64,000 bases of DNA from Paeniglutamicibacter sulfureus (GCF_039535115.1 NZ_BAAAWO010000001.1:1116001-1180000), one strand, 5' to 3'; shown: positions 26,446 through 36,872, counted from the first letter of the stretch. Notes: generated by a model not told the origin, from the letters alone. Program-made: numbers and translations.

Positions 26446-28317
26446 ATGCTGGTGGACATGGAAACCGACCGGTTCATCGAACTCACCGCGGGTACCCGCG
26501 GCACCCCGGGACACCCTGTGTCGCCGGACGATGAACTGCGCGCCCTGCTCGAGGCCCAGCGGTTGGCCCGCGACCTCGCCCTGCGCATCGCACGCACCAC
26601 CTCCCCCACCGCCGCCGCCCTGTTCGCCCAAGCCGCCGAAGACGCGCACCGCGCCGCTGGCCACGCCCAGCTCCTCGCCGCCGACACTGCCCGGCGCACC
26701 CTGGCCCACGAACTGCCCGAGGCCACGTTCGACGCCCTCGCCGCGGTCCACGCGGACCCGGCCCCCTACGTCGCCGGCACGACGGACCTGCCCGAGGATC
26801 CCCGGACCGTCCCCACCGGGCGGCCCGTCTTCAAGGACACCACCGAGTTCCTCACCGGCTTCCTGCACATCTCCTTCTTTGAGGCCCGCGAACGCGTCCG
26901 CTCCATCGACCGGCTGCTGCCCGGCACCGACATCCACGGCCAACCCGTCCCGGCGAAGTTCCCGACGCTGGCCGACGACCTGGCCAATGGCACCGCCGAC
27001 CCGAAGGAAATCGGTGCCGCGGCCCGCAGGCTGGAAAAACTCGCACCACACATCAACCAGCACCCAAACCCCATCGTGCTGGCCGGGCAGCTGGAGGACC
27101 AGGTCGCCGAATCCGTGCGTCGCGAGGACCCCCGCACCACCGCCAAACTGCTCGCCGGCATCCGGGGCACCCTCGAACAGGGCACCAAGGACGTCCCGGA
27201 GGACGTCCTGCGCGCCAGGACCGGCCTCTTCAACCGCGGCACCACCGGCGGGCTCGGCGAATTCCTGCTCCGCACCCTGCCCGCCGACACCGAGGCCCTG
27301 CTGGCCCTCTGCGCCAGCACCGACAACCCCCGGACCAAGGCCGGGGACCGCGACGGCCTGCTCGCCCAGTCCCTGGCCACCGGTGCCGCCGCGGGCTCGG
27401 GCGCAGGCGCCGCCGCCGGCAGCGACGGCACCGGGCCCGCCAACGCCTCCAACGCTTCCGGCTCCAACGGCGCCAACGCCGCCAACGGCCGGTCGAACAC
27501 CGGCAACGGTGCCGGAGCCGGGTTCCCTGATTTCCTCGTCGACCCCACCACCGGCCGCCCGCTGAACGACGCGGAGGCCGTCAGGAACCTGTCCCTGGAC
27601 CCCAACGGCCTCAACCTGGACAACTTGTTCACCGGGAACGGCGCCAACAACACCGGCAACGGGACCGGCAACAGGGCCGGCGATCCGGCCACCATGAACT
27701 CCGCCGCCTCCGGCCCCGACGGACTCACCCCTCCCCAACGCCATCTCCAGGGGCTGATGAACCTCATCAGGTCCGCCGGGAACCCCGCCACCGGGAAGAA
27801 GACCACCGGTCTTCCCTCCCCCAAGACCCTGGTCATCGCCACCCTTGACGAACTCCGCGGCTTGGCCGACACCCACGGCATCACCAGCCGCGGCCAACAA
27901 CTCACCCCCGCCGAACTCCGCCAGGGCCTGTGCAACGGCGGGGTCATCCCAGCGGTCATGGGCGGGGACTCCCGGATCCTTGACCTCGGCCGGGAGGAAC
28001 GCCTCTTCCCCGACTACATGCGCGAAATCATTCTCGGCCTCTACGGCGGTTGCATCATGCCCGGCTGCACCGTTCCGCCCGAACACTGCGAAATCCACCA
28101 CTTCAACTTCTTCGCCAACGGCGGCAAGACCGAGATCAACGAAGGCGCCCCCGGATGCACCTCGGCACACCACGCCTTCCACACCGGGCTGGTGCGCGTC
28201 GTCCGTGACACCGACGGGCTCTTCAGCGTCATCCTGCCCAAGTTCATGGACCCCGAACAAAAACCCCGACGCAACAATTACTGGCGGGACCGCACCCTGA
28301 ACCCACCCCTGTTCTGA
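26446..28317 (+). CDS. DUF222 domain HNH endonuclease-like protein
   Basis: The 623-residue protein has an N-terminal DUF222 region (about residues 20-300) and a C-terminal HNH domain (about 535-585). The HNH domain shows CIMPGC, EIHHFNFFANGG, NEGAPGCTSAHHAFH; the paired Cys and His match an HNH fold with a structural zinc. Two low-complexity linkers rich in Asn, Gly and Ala (about 309-365 and 388-425) separate them. Such proteins are multicopy in Arthrobacter and relatives, and their function is unproven. The start may be the ATG at 26446 or the in-frame ATG at 26458; neither has a good ribosome site. No intron, toxin or phage context is visible. Confidence 0.85.
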   Translation: MLVDMETDRFIELTAGTRGTPGHPVSPDDELRALLEAQRLARDLALRIARTTSPTAAALFAQAAEDAHRAAGHAQLLAADTARRTLAHELPEATFDALAAVHADPAPYVAGTTDLPEDPRTVPTGRPVFKDTTEFLTGFLHISFFEARERVRSIDRLLPGTDIHGQPVPAKFPTLADDLANGTADPKEIGAAARRLEKLAPHINQHPNPIVLAGQLEDQVAESVRREDPRTTAKLLAGIRGTLEQGTKDVPEDVLRARTGLFNRGTTGGLGEFLLRTLPADTEALLALCASTDNPRTKAGDRDGLLAQSLATGAAAGSGAGAAAGSDGTGPANASNASGSNGANAANGRSNTGNGAGAGFPDFLVDPTTGRPLNDAEAVRNLSLDPNGLNLDNLFTGNGANNTGNGTGNRAGDPATMNSAASGPDGLTPPQRHLQGLMNLIRSAGNPATGKKTTGLPSPKTLVIATLDELRGLADTHGITSRGQQLTPAELRQGLCNGGVIPAVMGGDSRILDLGREERLFPDYMREIILGLYGGCIMPGCTVPPEHCEIHHFNFFANGGKTEINEGAPGCTSAHHAFHTGLVRVVRDTDGLFSVILPKFMDPEQKPRRNNYWRDRTLNPPLF

Positions 28318-28387
28318 GAGGCACGGCCCACGGCCGTGGACCTGCCGGTGATTTCCCATGCCCATGCCCAATAACGGGCATGCAAAA

Positions 28388-28424
28388 GGGCGGTCCGCCC
28401 CGAAACCGGAGGGGCGGACCGCCC
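28388..28424. terminator. Strong bidirectional terminator
   Basis: A perfect 14-bp stem, GGGCGGTCCGCCCC with its complement, around a 9-base loop. On the minus strand it is followed by TTTTGC and would end the rph-rdgB transcript. On the plus strand it follows the HNH gene. Confidence 0.8.
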
Positions 28425-28453
28425 TTGGTGTCTCACCAGACGCGCAATAACGA

Positions 28454-29089
28454 CTACTTTGCGGTTTGGTCCTGCAACGCCTTCACGATCTGCGGCAGCA
28501 AGCCGCGGAACGCACGTCCGCGGTGGCTGATGGCATTCTTTTCCTCGCTGGAAAGTTCCGCCACGGAGATCTCGTAGCCATCGGGCTGCAGGATCGGGTC
28601 GTAGCCGAAGCCGCCGTTCCCCCGCCGTTCGTGCAGCAGCACCCCGGCCAGGTGGCCCATCTCCACGGCAACAAAGCCGCCCGGGGTGGCCAGCGCCGCG
28701 GCACACACGAAGGACGCCCCGCGGTGTTCATCGGAAATATCTCCCAGCTGGGCCAGCAGCAGGTCGATGTTCGCCTCGTCATCACCGTGCTTCCCGGACC
28801 AACGGGCCGAGAAAATCCCCGGCGCCCCGCCAAGCACATCGACCGAGAGACCCGAATCGTCGGCGATGGCAACCAGGCCGGTGGCCTCGCACACCGCACG
28901 CGCCTTCAGCAGGGCGTTGCCCTCGAAGCTCACCTGGTCCTCGACGACGTCCGGCGCACCCACGGCACCGGCGTCGACGACCTGTGTGTCCACGTCCAGC
29001 CCCGGGACCTGCCCGCGCAGCAGCTCGCGCAGTTCGCGCAGCTTGCCCTGGTTGTGCGTGGCCAGCACCAAACGCGGGGTGGCACCCAT
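28454..29089 (-). CDS. rdgB: Non-canonical purine NTP pyrophosphatase, RdgB/HAM1
   Basis: The 211-residue enzyme hydrolyses ITP, dITP and XTP to monophosphates, keeping deaminated purines out of nucleic acids. Family motifs are ATHNQGKLRELRELL (residues 10-24), SFEGNALLKARA (about 53) and DDSGLSVD (about 75), with a C-terminal SHRGRAF. The ATG lies two bases after the rph stop, so translation is coupled. The rph-rdgB order is common in bacteria. Confidence 0.96.
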   Translation of the reverse strand: MGATPRLVLATHNQGKLRELRELLRGQVPGLDVDTQVVDAGAVGAPDVVEDQVSFEGNALLKARAVCEATGLVAIADDSGLSVDVLGGAPGIFSARWSGKHGDDEANIDLLLAQLGDISDEHRGASFVCAAALATPGGFVAVEMGHLAGVLLHERRGNGGFGYDPILQPDGYEISVAELSSEEKNAISHRGRAFRGLLPQIVKALQDQTAK

Positions 29090-29091
29090 GC

Positions 29092-29841
<750 letters not shown>

Positions 29842-29848
29842 GGCTTCA

Positions 29849-29854
29849 AGTCTA
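29849..29854 (-). promoter_or_regulatory. Leaderless -10 box of rph
   Basis: TAGACT on the minus strand, seven bases before the ATG at 29841. Confidence 0.55.
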
Positions 29855-29914
29855 GTCGTCACGCCGAGCTGTTCCGTCGAGACAATGTGGCGATGCGGCA
29901 GCCAGGCGAAAGCG

Positions 29915-30814
29915 CTAGTTCTTCCTGGTGCCGGGCCACTCGCGGGCCGGCGCCGAACGCACGATCGAGACCGGCGCGGTCGGCAGCGACTTGGGGGTGC
30001 CCAGCTGCGAGCCGGAGAACACCCCGTATGTCACCCCGGAGACCGCCACGGCGATGCCGCCGTCGTAGACTTCCTTGGCCTCGTTGACCACGGTGTTGAT
30101 GTCCGTCCACACCGGGATGTGGGTCAACAGCAGGCGTTCGACCCCGGCCTCGGCCGCCGCCTCGCCGGCGCGCCGCCCGGTCAGGTGCACACCGTGGATC
30201 GCATCGTCGCGGCCCTCCTCGAAGGCCGCCTCACACAGGAACATGTCGGCACCCCGGGCCGCCTCGACGAGTTCGGGGCAGGCATCGGTGTCACCCGAAT
30301 AGGTCAGCACGCTGGTCTGCAGCGACCCGTCGGCCACCGGCTCGGTCGCCTCGACACGGAATGCGTAGGACTCCTCGATGGGGTGCAGCACCGGGTAGGG
30401 GGTGATCGAAAATGGGCCGATCTTCACCGGCTGGCGGGATTTCCAGTGCTGGAAGTCGTAGTCGGGGTGCATGCCCTCATCCAGCGGCAGTCCGTAGGCC
30501 GTGGCCATCCGGTCCGCGGTGGCAGCAGGTCCGTGCACCAGCATCCGATCACGGTTCCAGCCGTTGGGATCCCAGCGGATGGCCACGTGCATGCCGCACA
30601 AATCCATGCAGTGGTCCGGGTGCAGGTGGGAGATGAAGATTCCGTCCAGGTCCTTGATGTCCGCATAGCGTTGCAACACGCCCAGCGCACCGGAGCCAAG
30701 GTCAAGCAGGATCTTCCAGTCCCGTTCGCCGTCGAACGCGGTGACCAGGTAGCAGGAGGCAGGCGACCCCGGGCCGGGGAACGAGCCGGTGCAGCCGATG
30801 ATGGTCAGCTTCAT
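29915..30814 (-). CDS. Metallo-beta-lactamase-fold hydrolase, RNase Z-like
   Basis: The 299-residue protein has the HxHxDH motif in [12 protein letters not shown] (near residue 61) and further metal ligands in [12 protein letters not shown] and LLLTHIPVW. The overall form is close to RNase Z and other MBL-fold phosphodiesterases, but I see no clear exosite arm. It overlaps the murI stop by four bases (ATGA) and is therefore cotranslated with it. A murI-MBL-rph order is common in actinobacteria, which hints at a role in RNA processing; the substrate remains unproven. Confidence 0.88.
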   Translation of the reverse strand: MKLTIIGCTGSFPGPGSPASCYLVTAFDGERDWKILLDLGSGALGVLQRYADIKDLDGIFISHLHPDHCMDLCGMHVAIRWDPNGWNRDRMLVHGPAATADRMATAYGLPLDEGMHPDYDFQHWKSRQPVKIGPFSITPYPVLHPIEESYAFRVEATEPVADGSLQTSVLTYSGDTDACPELVEAARGADMFLCEAAFEEGRDDAIHGVHLTGRRAGEAAAEAGVERLLLTHIPVWTDINTVVNEAKEVYDGGIAVAVSGVTYGVFSGSQLGTPKSLPTAPVSIVRSAPAREWPGTRKN

Positions 30815-31740
30815 GAGGCACTCGCTTTCGAAAGAGCCACCATCTGCGGGGTAATCATAGCGATGGAGCCGGTCGGGTAGTGGGCGGCCACGTGGTCGAC
30901 TTGCTCGACCGCGAGTACTTCCGGGCCCAGGAAGCGCCTGGCCAGGATCTCAAAACTATCGGAGTCACCGGTGGACAGGAACTGGTGCGTGGGGGCCTGC
31001 TCCTCGGTGCGCGCCAGGTCGTGGTGCATTAGCGCGCGGTACACGTCCTTCGCGGTTTCCTCGGCGCTGGAGACCAAGGTGACGTCCTCGCCCATGACGT
31101 AGGAGATCACGCCGGTCAGCAGCGGGTAATGGGTGCAGCCCAGCACCAGCGTGTCCACGCCGGCTGCCTTGAGCGGCGCCAGGTAGGCCTCGGCCGTCTC
31201 CATGAGCTCGGCCCCGGTGGTGATGCCGTTCTCGACGAACTCGACGAAGCGCGGGCAGGCGACGGAGGTGATGGAGTAGTGCGGGGCGGCGGCGAAGGCA
31301 TCCTCGTAGGCGCGGGACCCGACGGTGGCCTGGGTGCCGATGACCCCGATCTTCCCGTTGCGGGTGGCGGCGACGGCGCGGCGCACCGCGGGCTGGATCA
31401 CTTCGACCACGGGAATCCCGTAGCGGGCGGTGTAGCGTTCGCGGGCATCGCGCAGCACCGCGGCGGAGGCGGAGTTGCAGGCAATCACCAGCAGCTTGAC
31501 ACCGGCGTCGACGAGTTCGTCCATCACCCCCAGCGCATTCGCCCGCACCTCGGCGATGGGAAGCGGCCCATAGGGCGAATTCGCGGTGTCCCCGACGTAC
31601 ATCGTGGATTCACCGGGAAGCTGGTCAATAATGGCGCGGGAAACGGTCAGGCCGCCGACCCCCGAGTCGAAGATGCCCAGCGGGGCATTCGGATGGGGTC
31701 GCTCTGATGTTCGATTCTCGCTAGAGGACACACTTGTCAT
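30811..31740 (-). CDS. murI: Glutamate racemase
   Basis: The 309-residue enzyme makes D-glutamate for peptidoglycan. The N-terminal motif is [10 protein letters not shown], and the two catalytic cysteines appear in VIACNSASA and LGCTHYPLL. The ATG at 31740 gives a 22-residue extension before the conserved LGIFDSG; there is no clear ribosome site, and a TAGGCT box nine bases upstream suggests a very short leader. Confidence 0.96.
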   Translation of the reverse strand: MTSVSSSENRTSERPHPNAPLGIFDSGVGGLTVSRAIIDQLPGESTMYVGDTANSPYGPLPIAEVRANALGVMDELVDAGVKLLVIACNSASAAVLRDARERYTARYGIPVVEVIQPAVRRAVAATRNGKIGVIGTQATVGSRAYEDAFAAAPHYSITSVACPRFVEFVENGITTGAELMETAEAYLAPLKAAGVDTLVLGCTHYPLLTGVISYVMGEDVTLVSSAEETAKDVYRALMHHDLARTEEQAPTHQFLSTGDSDSFEILARRFLGPEVLAVEQVDHVAAHYPTGSIAMITPQMVALSKASAS

Positions 31741-31805
31741 GGTCTACGAAGCCTACGTGGTTTTCAACGCCAACAGCTAGCACGTGCGACACACTGTAGC
31801 CCAGC

Positions 31806-32375
31806 TCACAAGGACTTGAGCATGGCCTGCATCAGGGATTCCTGCAACCAGGTGACGAAGTTGTAGACCAACGCAAGGTATTCGTCGACGGTTTCGGCCT
31901 TCGACCAATCGTCCTGCCCATGGATGCGCTCGGCGTCTTCCTCGCTTTCCAGGCCAAGCCGTTCGGCCAGCACCAGGCGCACGTCGTTGATCGCTGCGGC
32001 GAAGCGCGGCGCCGTCTGCTCGTTGAGCAGGATGCTTCCGGACTCCATCAGCAGGGCGGCCTCGCGCAGCGCCCCGATCTTGCGTTCACGGATCCCGCGT
32101 TCCGAGAGCCTGCGAAATTCCAGCGATGCGGCGGCATCGTCGGGGTCGGCGTCCGGCAACAGGCGCTTGGTGGCCCGGTCACTCGGTGCGGCGAAGTCTT
32201 CCTTGTGGGAGTTCGGATCCAGGCCGACCAGCGCATAGAGCGGATCCTCGTCGTCGGCCCGCTGGGGCTCCAGCAACGTGATGACGTCCTCAAAGAGACC
32301 GCGCAGCAGCTGGCGTTCGGCGGCTTCGAGGGACGCGGAGAACCCGCGCATGGTGTTCTTGAATGCCCGTGCCAT
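31806..32375 (-). CDS. DUF2017 family protein
   Basis: The 189-residue protein begins MARAFKNTMRGFSASLEAAE and is acidic and mainly helical. It fits DUF2017, an actinobacterial family of unknown function usually encoded next to clpS. I chose the ATG at 32375 because it lies two bases after the clpS stop. Coupling to clpS suggests a role in, or regulation of, ClpCP proteolysis, but this is inference. Confidence 0.88.
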   Translation of the reverse strand: MARAFKNTMRGFSASLEAAERQLLRGLFEDVITLLEPQRADDEDPLYALVGLDPNSHKEDFAAPSDRATKRLLPDADPDDAAASLEFRRLSERGIRERKIGALREAALLMESGSILLNEQTAPRFAAAINDVRLVLAERLGLESEEDAERIHGQDDWSKAETVDEYLALVYNFVTWLQESLMQAMLKSL

Positions 32376-32377
32376 AT

Positions 32378-32683
32378 CTAGGCTGCGTCCGCCTTGGACA
32401 AGGTGGCCCACAGCCCGAACCCGTGCATGGCGGCAACGTCGGCCTCGATCTTCTCGCGGTTGCCGGTGGCGACCACGCTGCGGCCCTCCTGGTGGACCTG
32501 CATCATCAGCTTCTCGGCCTTGGCCTCGTTGTATCCGAAATAGGAGCGGAAGACAAAGCTGACGTAGCTCATCAGGTTGACCGGGTCGTTCCAGACGATC
32601 AAGATGTAGGGCTGGTCGAGTTCGTGTGCTTGTGCCTGCTCTACGTGCTCAAGCACATCGGGCATCGCAGTCATGGTTGGCAT
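32378..32683 (-). CDS. clpS: ATP-dependent Clp protease adaptor ClpS
   Basis: The 101-residue adaptor delivers N-degron substrates to ClpC/ClpA. The conserved segment LIVWNDPVNLMSYVSFVF holds the substrate-pocket Asp, and EKLMMQVHQEGRSVV follows. I chose the ATG at 32683 (MPTMTAMPDV) because TAGAAT lies exactly seven bases upstream; the 27 codons before it look non-coding. It is the first gene of the clpS-DUF2017 operon, divergent from pncB. Confidence 0.95.
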   Translation of the reverse strand: MPTMTAMPDVLEHVEQAQAHELDQPYILIVWNDPVNLMSYVSFVFRSYFGYNEAKAEKLMMQVHQEGRSVVATGNREKIEADVAAMHGFGLWATLSKADAA

Positions 32684-32690
32684 ACTCACC

Positions 32691-32696
32691 ATTCTA
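32691..32696 (-). promoter_or_regulatory. Leaderless -10 box of clpS
   Basis: TAGAAT on the minus strand, seven bases before the ATG at 32683. Confidence 0.55.
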
Positions 32697-32811
32697 CGAC
32701 CGGCCGCCTCGGATGCGAACCGGGCGCCAACCGGGCCGTGGACACAACTGCTCCAAAAGCGCAAGGCGACGACTCACGTGAACCAACGCGGCATGGAACC
32801 GGTGCCGGGTC

Positions 32812-32817
32812 TAGAGT
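32812..32817 (+). promoter_or_regulatory. Candidate -10 box of pncB
   Basis: TAGAGT within CTAG-N8-CTAG (32811-32826), about 140 bases before pncB. The flanking CTAG repeats could be part of an operator for NAD-salvage control. Confidence 0.3.
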
Positions 32818-32959
32818 ATCTACTAGCGTTTATGCCGCAGACCCGGTTTCGCCCCGCCACCTGCGGCGGCCCGGATCCGGCACCCGACGCCCGATAACGG
32901 TGCAAACCAGTCCGGCATTCCATTGCCCCAGTCCCCCCGTCGCGAGGAGCCCCCCGGCC

Positions 32960-34273
32960 ATGTGGCAGCAGCCCACCTCCCTGTTTACCGACCACTACGA
33001 ACTGACGATGCTGCAGGCTTCCCTGCACTCGGGAGCGGCGCACCGCCCCAGCGTCTTCGAGGCCTTCGCCCGCCGCCTGCCCGATGGGCGGCGCTACGGC
33101 GTGCTGGCCGGGACCGGCAGGGTCCTTGAGGGCATCAAGGAGTTCCGCTTCGGCGACGAACAACTGCGCTTTCTCTCCGACACCAAGGTCGTGGACGCCA
33201 CCACCATCAAGTACCTCGAAGACTTCAAATTCAGCGGCAACATCCATGGTTACGCCGAGGGGGAAATCTACTTCCCGTACTCCCCCGTGATGATTGTCGA
33301 GTCGACCTTCGCCGAGGCCTGCGTGTTGGAGACCTTCATCCTTTCGGCGCTGAACCACGATTCGGCCATCGCCTCCGCGGCCTCGCGCATGATCGCCTCG
33401 GCCGGAACCCGCCCGTGCATCGAGATGGGTTCGCGCCGCACCCACGAGGAATCCGCTGTCGCCGCCGCCCGCGCCGCGATCATCGCCGGGTTCGACTCGA
33501 CATCGAACCTCGAGGCCGGGCACCGCTACGGCCTCAAGACCGTGGGCACCGCCGCTCATTCCTTCACGCTGCTGCACGATTCCGAACGCGCAGCATTCGA
33601 GGCGCAGGTCGCCTCGATGGGCGTGGGCACCGCCCTGCTGGTTGACACCTACGACGTGGAGCAGGGCGTGCGCACCGCGGTGGAGGTGGCCGGCCCCGGG
33701 CTGGGCGCCGTGCGCCTTGATTCGGGGGACCTGGTGGAACAGGCCCGCTGGGTGCGCACCCTGCTCGATGACCTGGGCAACGAGAACACCCGCATCATGG
33801 TCACCTCAGATCTCGACGAATACGCCATCGCGGCCCTCCAATCCGCACCGGTGGATGCCTACGGCGTGGGCACCTCGCTGGTCACCGGCTCCGGGCACCC
33901 GACGGCATCGATGGTCTACAAGCTGGTGTCCCGCAAGAACGACGCGGGCGACTACGTGGACGTTGCCAAGGCCGCCAAGAACAAGGTCTCGGTGGGCGGA
34001 CGCAAGTTCGCCGTGCGCCTGCTCAACGAGCGCGGCCGAGCCACCGAGGAATTGATCGGCGTGGGCGAGGTGCCCGCTTCCGACGCCAACGACCGGGCCT
34101 TGCTGACACAATTTGTTGAAAACGGGGTCATCGACGAGGCATTCACCGGTGCCGCGGGCGTGCACCGCGCCACCAAGCGCCACCACGACTCCATCCAGGA
34201 AATGCCCGGCAGCTCCCGCCGCCTGCAGCGCGGCGAACCGGTGATCGGCACCCGATTCATTGACGAGAACTGA
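32960..34273 (+). CDS. pncB: Nicotinate phosphoribosyltransferase
   Basis: The 437-residue enzyme makes nicotinate mononucleotide for NAD salvage. It starts SLFTDHYELTMLQA, a family hallmark. The nucleotide/phosphate-binding segments are MGSRRTHEESAVAAARAAI near residue 155 and RLDSGDL near 252, with VTSDLDEYAI and GVGTSLVTG following. The ATG at 32960 has GAGGAG about 11 bases upstream. pncA follows after 21 bases, so nicotinamide is deamidated and the product used within one operon. Confidence 0.95.
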   Translation: MWQQPTSLFTDHYELTMLQASLHSGAAHRPSVFEAFARRLPDGRRYGVLAGTGRVLEGIKEFRFGDEQLRFLSDTKVVDATTIKYLEDFKFSGNIHGYAEGEIYFPYSPVMIVESTFAEACVLETFILSALNHDSAIASAASRMIASAGTRPCIEMGSRRTHEESAVAAARAAIIAGFDSTSNLEAGHRYGLKTVGTAAHSFTLLHDSERAAFEAQVASMGVGTALLVDTYDVEQGVRTAVEVAGPGLGAVRLDSGDLVEQARWVRTLLDDLGNENTRIMVTSDLDEYAIAALQSAPVDAYGVGTSLVTGSGHPTASMVYKLVSRKNDAGDYVDVAKAAKNKVSVGGRKFAVRLLNERGRATEELIGVGEVPASDANDRALLTQFVENGVIDEAFTGAAGVHRATKRHHDSIQEMPGSSRRLQRGEPVIGTRFIDEN

Positions 34274-34294
34274 GAACAGCGAGAGGAAGCCATC

Positions 34295-34930
34295 ATGACC
34301 CAGGAACCAACCAGCGTGCCGGAACAACCTGCGGCACGGGCATTGATCATCGTGGATGTCCAGAACGATTTCTGCGAGGGCGGAAGCCTCGGCGTGGAGG
34401 GCGGGGCCGCCGTGGCCGCGTCCATCGCCACCGTACTGCGCGAGCGCGCCGACAGCTACGCGGCGGTGGTGGCAACCCAGGATTGGCACATCGATCCGGG
34501 GTCCCATTTCTCCGATTCCCCTGACTTCATCGACTCCTGGCCGGTGCACTGCGTTGCCGCAACGGAAGGTGCCGCGCTGCACCCGGAGCTGTCCGCGGCT
34601 GCCGGCTACATCCAGCACCATTTCCGCAAGGGCCGTTACGCGGCAGCGTATTCCGGCTTCGAGGGCCGCTTGTCCGCGGACGAGGACGACGTGGCCGACG
34701 AGGGCGGTGAGCTGCTGGGCGACTGGCTGCGCAGACAGGACATCGCCGCGGTGGACATCGTGGGCATCGCCACCGACTACTGTGTGCGCGCCACGGCCCT
34801 GGATGCCAAGTCACAGGGCTTCGCCACCACCGTCATCGCCCCGCTGACCGCTGCGGTGCATCCGGCGAACGCCCCCGGGGTGCTGCAGGAACTGCGCGAC
34901 GCCGAGGTCACCGTCCTGTCCCTGGGCTAG
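34295..34930 (+). CDS. pncA: Nicotinamidase
   Basis: The 211-residue amidohydrolase converts nicotinamide to nicotinate. The catalytic triad is visible as Asp in VDVQNDF (near residue 22), Lys in HHFRKGRY (near 112) and Cys in ATDYCVRATA (near 163). Metal ligands lie in TQDWHIDPGSHF. The ATG follows GAGAGGAAG. It is coupled to pncB. Pyrazinamide activation is a known side activity of the family. Confidence 0.95.
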   Translation: MTQEPTSVPEQPAARALIIVDVQNDFCEGGSLGVEGGAAVAASIATVLRERADSYAAVVATQDWHIDPGSHFSDSPDFIDSWPVHCVAATEGAALHPELSAAAGYIQHHFRKGRYAAAYSGFEGRLSADEDDVADEGGELLGDWLRRQDIAAVDIVGIATDYCVRATALDAKSQGFATTVIAPLTAAVHPANAPGVLQELRDAEVTVLSLG

Positions 34931-34986
34931 GCCCGCGCCGAGCCCGGGTCCAATTCGGACGCCGAATCAGGCGGTACACGAAATGC

Positions 34987-35031
34987 CGGCGGCCCGGTGC
35001 GTTGGAGAGCATCCAACACACCGGGCCGCCG
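34987..35031. terminator. Bidirectional hairpin between pncA and the helicase gene
   Basis: A perfect 13-bp stem (34987-34999 with 35019-35031), extended by an inner TTGGA/TCCAA pairing. It lies between convergent genes and has no T-tract. Confidence 0.65.
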
Positions 35032-35045
35032 ACTACATTAAGCGA

Positions 35046-36842
35046 TCATTTCTTGCCGATGAACCAGCCCTGCAGCTTGTTCAGCCGCTTCTGCAGCTGC
35101 TCGGCATTGGCCTGGGCGACGGCCGGCCCGCCGCACACCTCGCGCAGCTTGGTGTGGATGACCCCGTGCGGGGTGCCGGTGCGCGCGCTCCAGGCCGAGA
35201 CGTTCTTGGAGAGCGTCGAGCGCATCTCCATCAGCGCCCGATGATCGACCACGGGCGCGGCAGCGGCTTCCTCGGCGCCCTTGCGGACCTTGCGCCGCGA
35301 GACCTGTTCGGCCTGGCGCTGGCGCAGCAGCACGCCCACCTGGTCTGCGTCCAGCAGCCCGGGGATGCCCAGGAAGTCTTCCTCCTCCTCGGAGCCCACG
35401 GCGCCGCCGGTGCCGAACTCGCCGCCGTCAAAAAGCACCCGGTCGAAGGAGGCGTTGGAGTTCAGCGCCTCGAACTTCTGCTTGTTCAGCTCGTCGCTGG
35501 CCTTTTCCTCGCGGTTGGCCTCGGCGACCAGGTCGTCCTCGGGGTTGTAGTCCGGGTCCTGGAAGTGCTTTTCGGGGCGGTCCAGCGCGTGGTCGCGCTC
35601 GGTCTCCATCTCGTTGGCCAGCGCCATCAGCACCGGCACCGAGGGCAGGAAGATCGAGGCGACCTCGCCGCGCTTTCGGCTGCGCACGTAGCGGCCGATG
35701 GCCTGGGCGAAGAACAACGGGGTGGAGGTGGAGGTGGCGTAGACGCCCACGCACAGCCGGGGCACGTCGACGCCCTCGGACACCATGCGCACCGCGACCA
35801 TCCAGCGCGAATCACCGGCGGAGAACTCGTCGATCTTCTTCGAGGCGCCGGCGTCGTCGGACAGGATCACGGTGACCTTCTCGCCGCAGATCTTCTCCAG
35901 CTGCTCGGCGTAGCCGCGCGCGTCCTCGTGGTCGGTGGCGATCACCAGGGCACCGGCGTCCGGCACGGTGCGGCGGACCCGGGTCAGGCGCTTGTCGGCG
36001 GCCGCGAGCACCGAGGGAATCCAGTCCCCCGCCGGGTCAAGGGCGGTGCGCCAGGCGTGCGCGGTGATGTCCTTGGTGAAGCCCTCGCCAAGCTGGGCCT
36101 CCATTTCCTCGCCGGAGCTGGTCTTCCAGCGCATCGACCCGGAGTAGGCCATGAACAGCACCGGGCGCACCACGTGGTCGCGCAGGGCTTGGCCGTAGCC
36201 GTAGGTGTAGTCGGCCTTGGAACGGCGGATGCCGTCGGGACCTTCTGCGTACTCGACGAAGGGGATGGCCGCGGTGTCGGAGCGGAAGGGGGTGCCGGTC
36301 AGCGCCAGGCGGCGGGTGGCCGGCTCGAAGGCCTCCCGGATGCCGTCGCCCCAGGAAAGCGCGTCGCCGCCATGGTGGATCTCGTCCAGGATCACCAGGG
36401 TGCGGGCGGCCTCGGTCTTGGCGCGGTGCAGCATCGGCTTGGAGGCTACCTGCGCGTAGGTGACGACGACGCCGATGTAGCCATCGCCGTGCCTGCCGTC
36501 GGAGTTCTTGAAGTTCGGGTCAATGGCCAGGCCCACGCGGCCGGCGGCATCCGCCCACTGCTTCTTGAGGTGGTCGGTGGGGGCCACCACGATGATGCGG
36601 TTGACGGTCTTGGCGTCGACCAGCACCTTGGCCAGGCGCAGCGCGAAGGTGGTCTTGCCGGCGCCGGGGGTCGCCACGGCCATGAAGTCGCGGGGATTGG
36701 CGGTGAAGTACTTGTCCAGCGCCTCTGCCTGCCAGGCGCGGAGCTTGGGGCCGGTGCCCCAGGCCGCCCGTTCGGGGTAGGCGGGAGGAAGACGGTCCTC
36801 CATGGGCAACTTGTCTGCAAGTGAGAACAAGGTATCGGTCAT
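35046..36842 (-). CDS. DEAD/DEAH-box helicase of superfamily 2
   Basis: The 598-residue protein has Walker A ATPGAGKTT (residues 57-65), motif II DEIHH (153-157), motif III ALTGTPF (about 181), and motif VI QAIGRYVRSRKRG (about 395). The core is that of a type III restriction/UvrB-like SF2 translocase. The C-terminal 200 residues are acidic then basic and have no nuclease motif I can see. GGAGGTG lies five bases before the ATG. No methylase or restriction gene adjoins it, so a housekeeping repair or RNA role is more likely than restriction. Confidence 0.9.
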   Translation of the reverse strand: MTDTLFSLADKLPMEDRLPPAYPERAAWGTGPKLRAWQAEALDKYFTANPRDFMAVATPGAGKTTFALRLAKVLVDAKTVNRIIVVAPTDHLKKQWADAAGRVGLAIDPNFKNSDGRHGDGYIGVVVTYAQVASKPMLHRAKTEAARTLVILDEIHHGGDALSWGDGIREAFEPATRRLALTGTPFRSDTAAIPFVEYAEGPDGIRRSKADYTYGYGQALRDHVVRPVLFMAYSGSMRWKTSSGEEMEAQLGEGFTKDITAHAWRTALDPAGDWIPSVLAAADKRLTRVRRTVPDAGALVIATDHEDARGYAEQLEKICGEKVTVILSDDAGASKKIDEFSAGDSRWMVAVRMVSEGVDVPRLCVGVYATSTSTPLFFAQAIGRYVRSRKRGEVASIFLPSVPVLMALANEMETERDHALDRPEKHFQDPDYNPEDDLVAEANREEKASDELNKQKFEALNSNASFDRVLFDGGEFGTGGAVGSEEEEDFLGIPGLLDADQVGVLLRQRQAEQVSRRKVRKGAEEAAAAPVVDHRALMEMRSTLSKNVSAWSARTGTPHGVIHTKLREVCGGPAVAQANAEQLQKRLNKLQGWFIGKK

Positions 36843-36872
36843 GCATACACCTCCACGGCAATAAAAAAGCTT

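Noticed and set aside
26446..28317. HNH gene as a homing endonuclease or phage element
   Set aside because: It is not inside an intron or intein, has a DUF222 domain, and no integrase, repeats or phage genes adjoin it.
35046..36842. Helicase as part of a restriction or defence island
   Set aside because: Neighbours are NAD salvage and a DUF3039 gene with its own terminator; no methylase, nuclease or other defence gene is adjacent.
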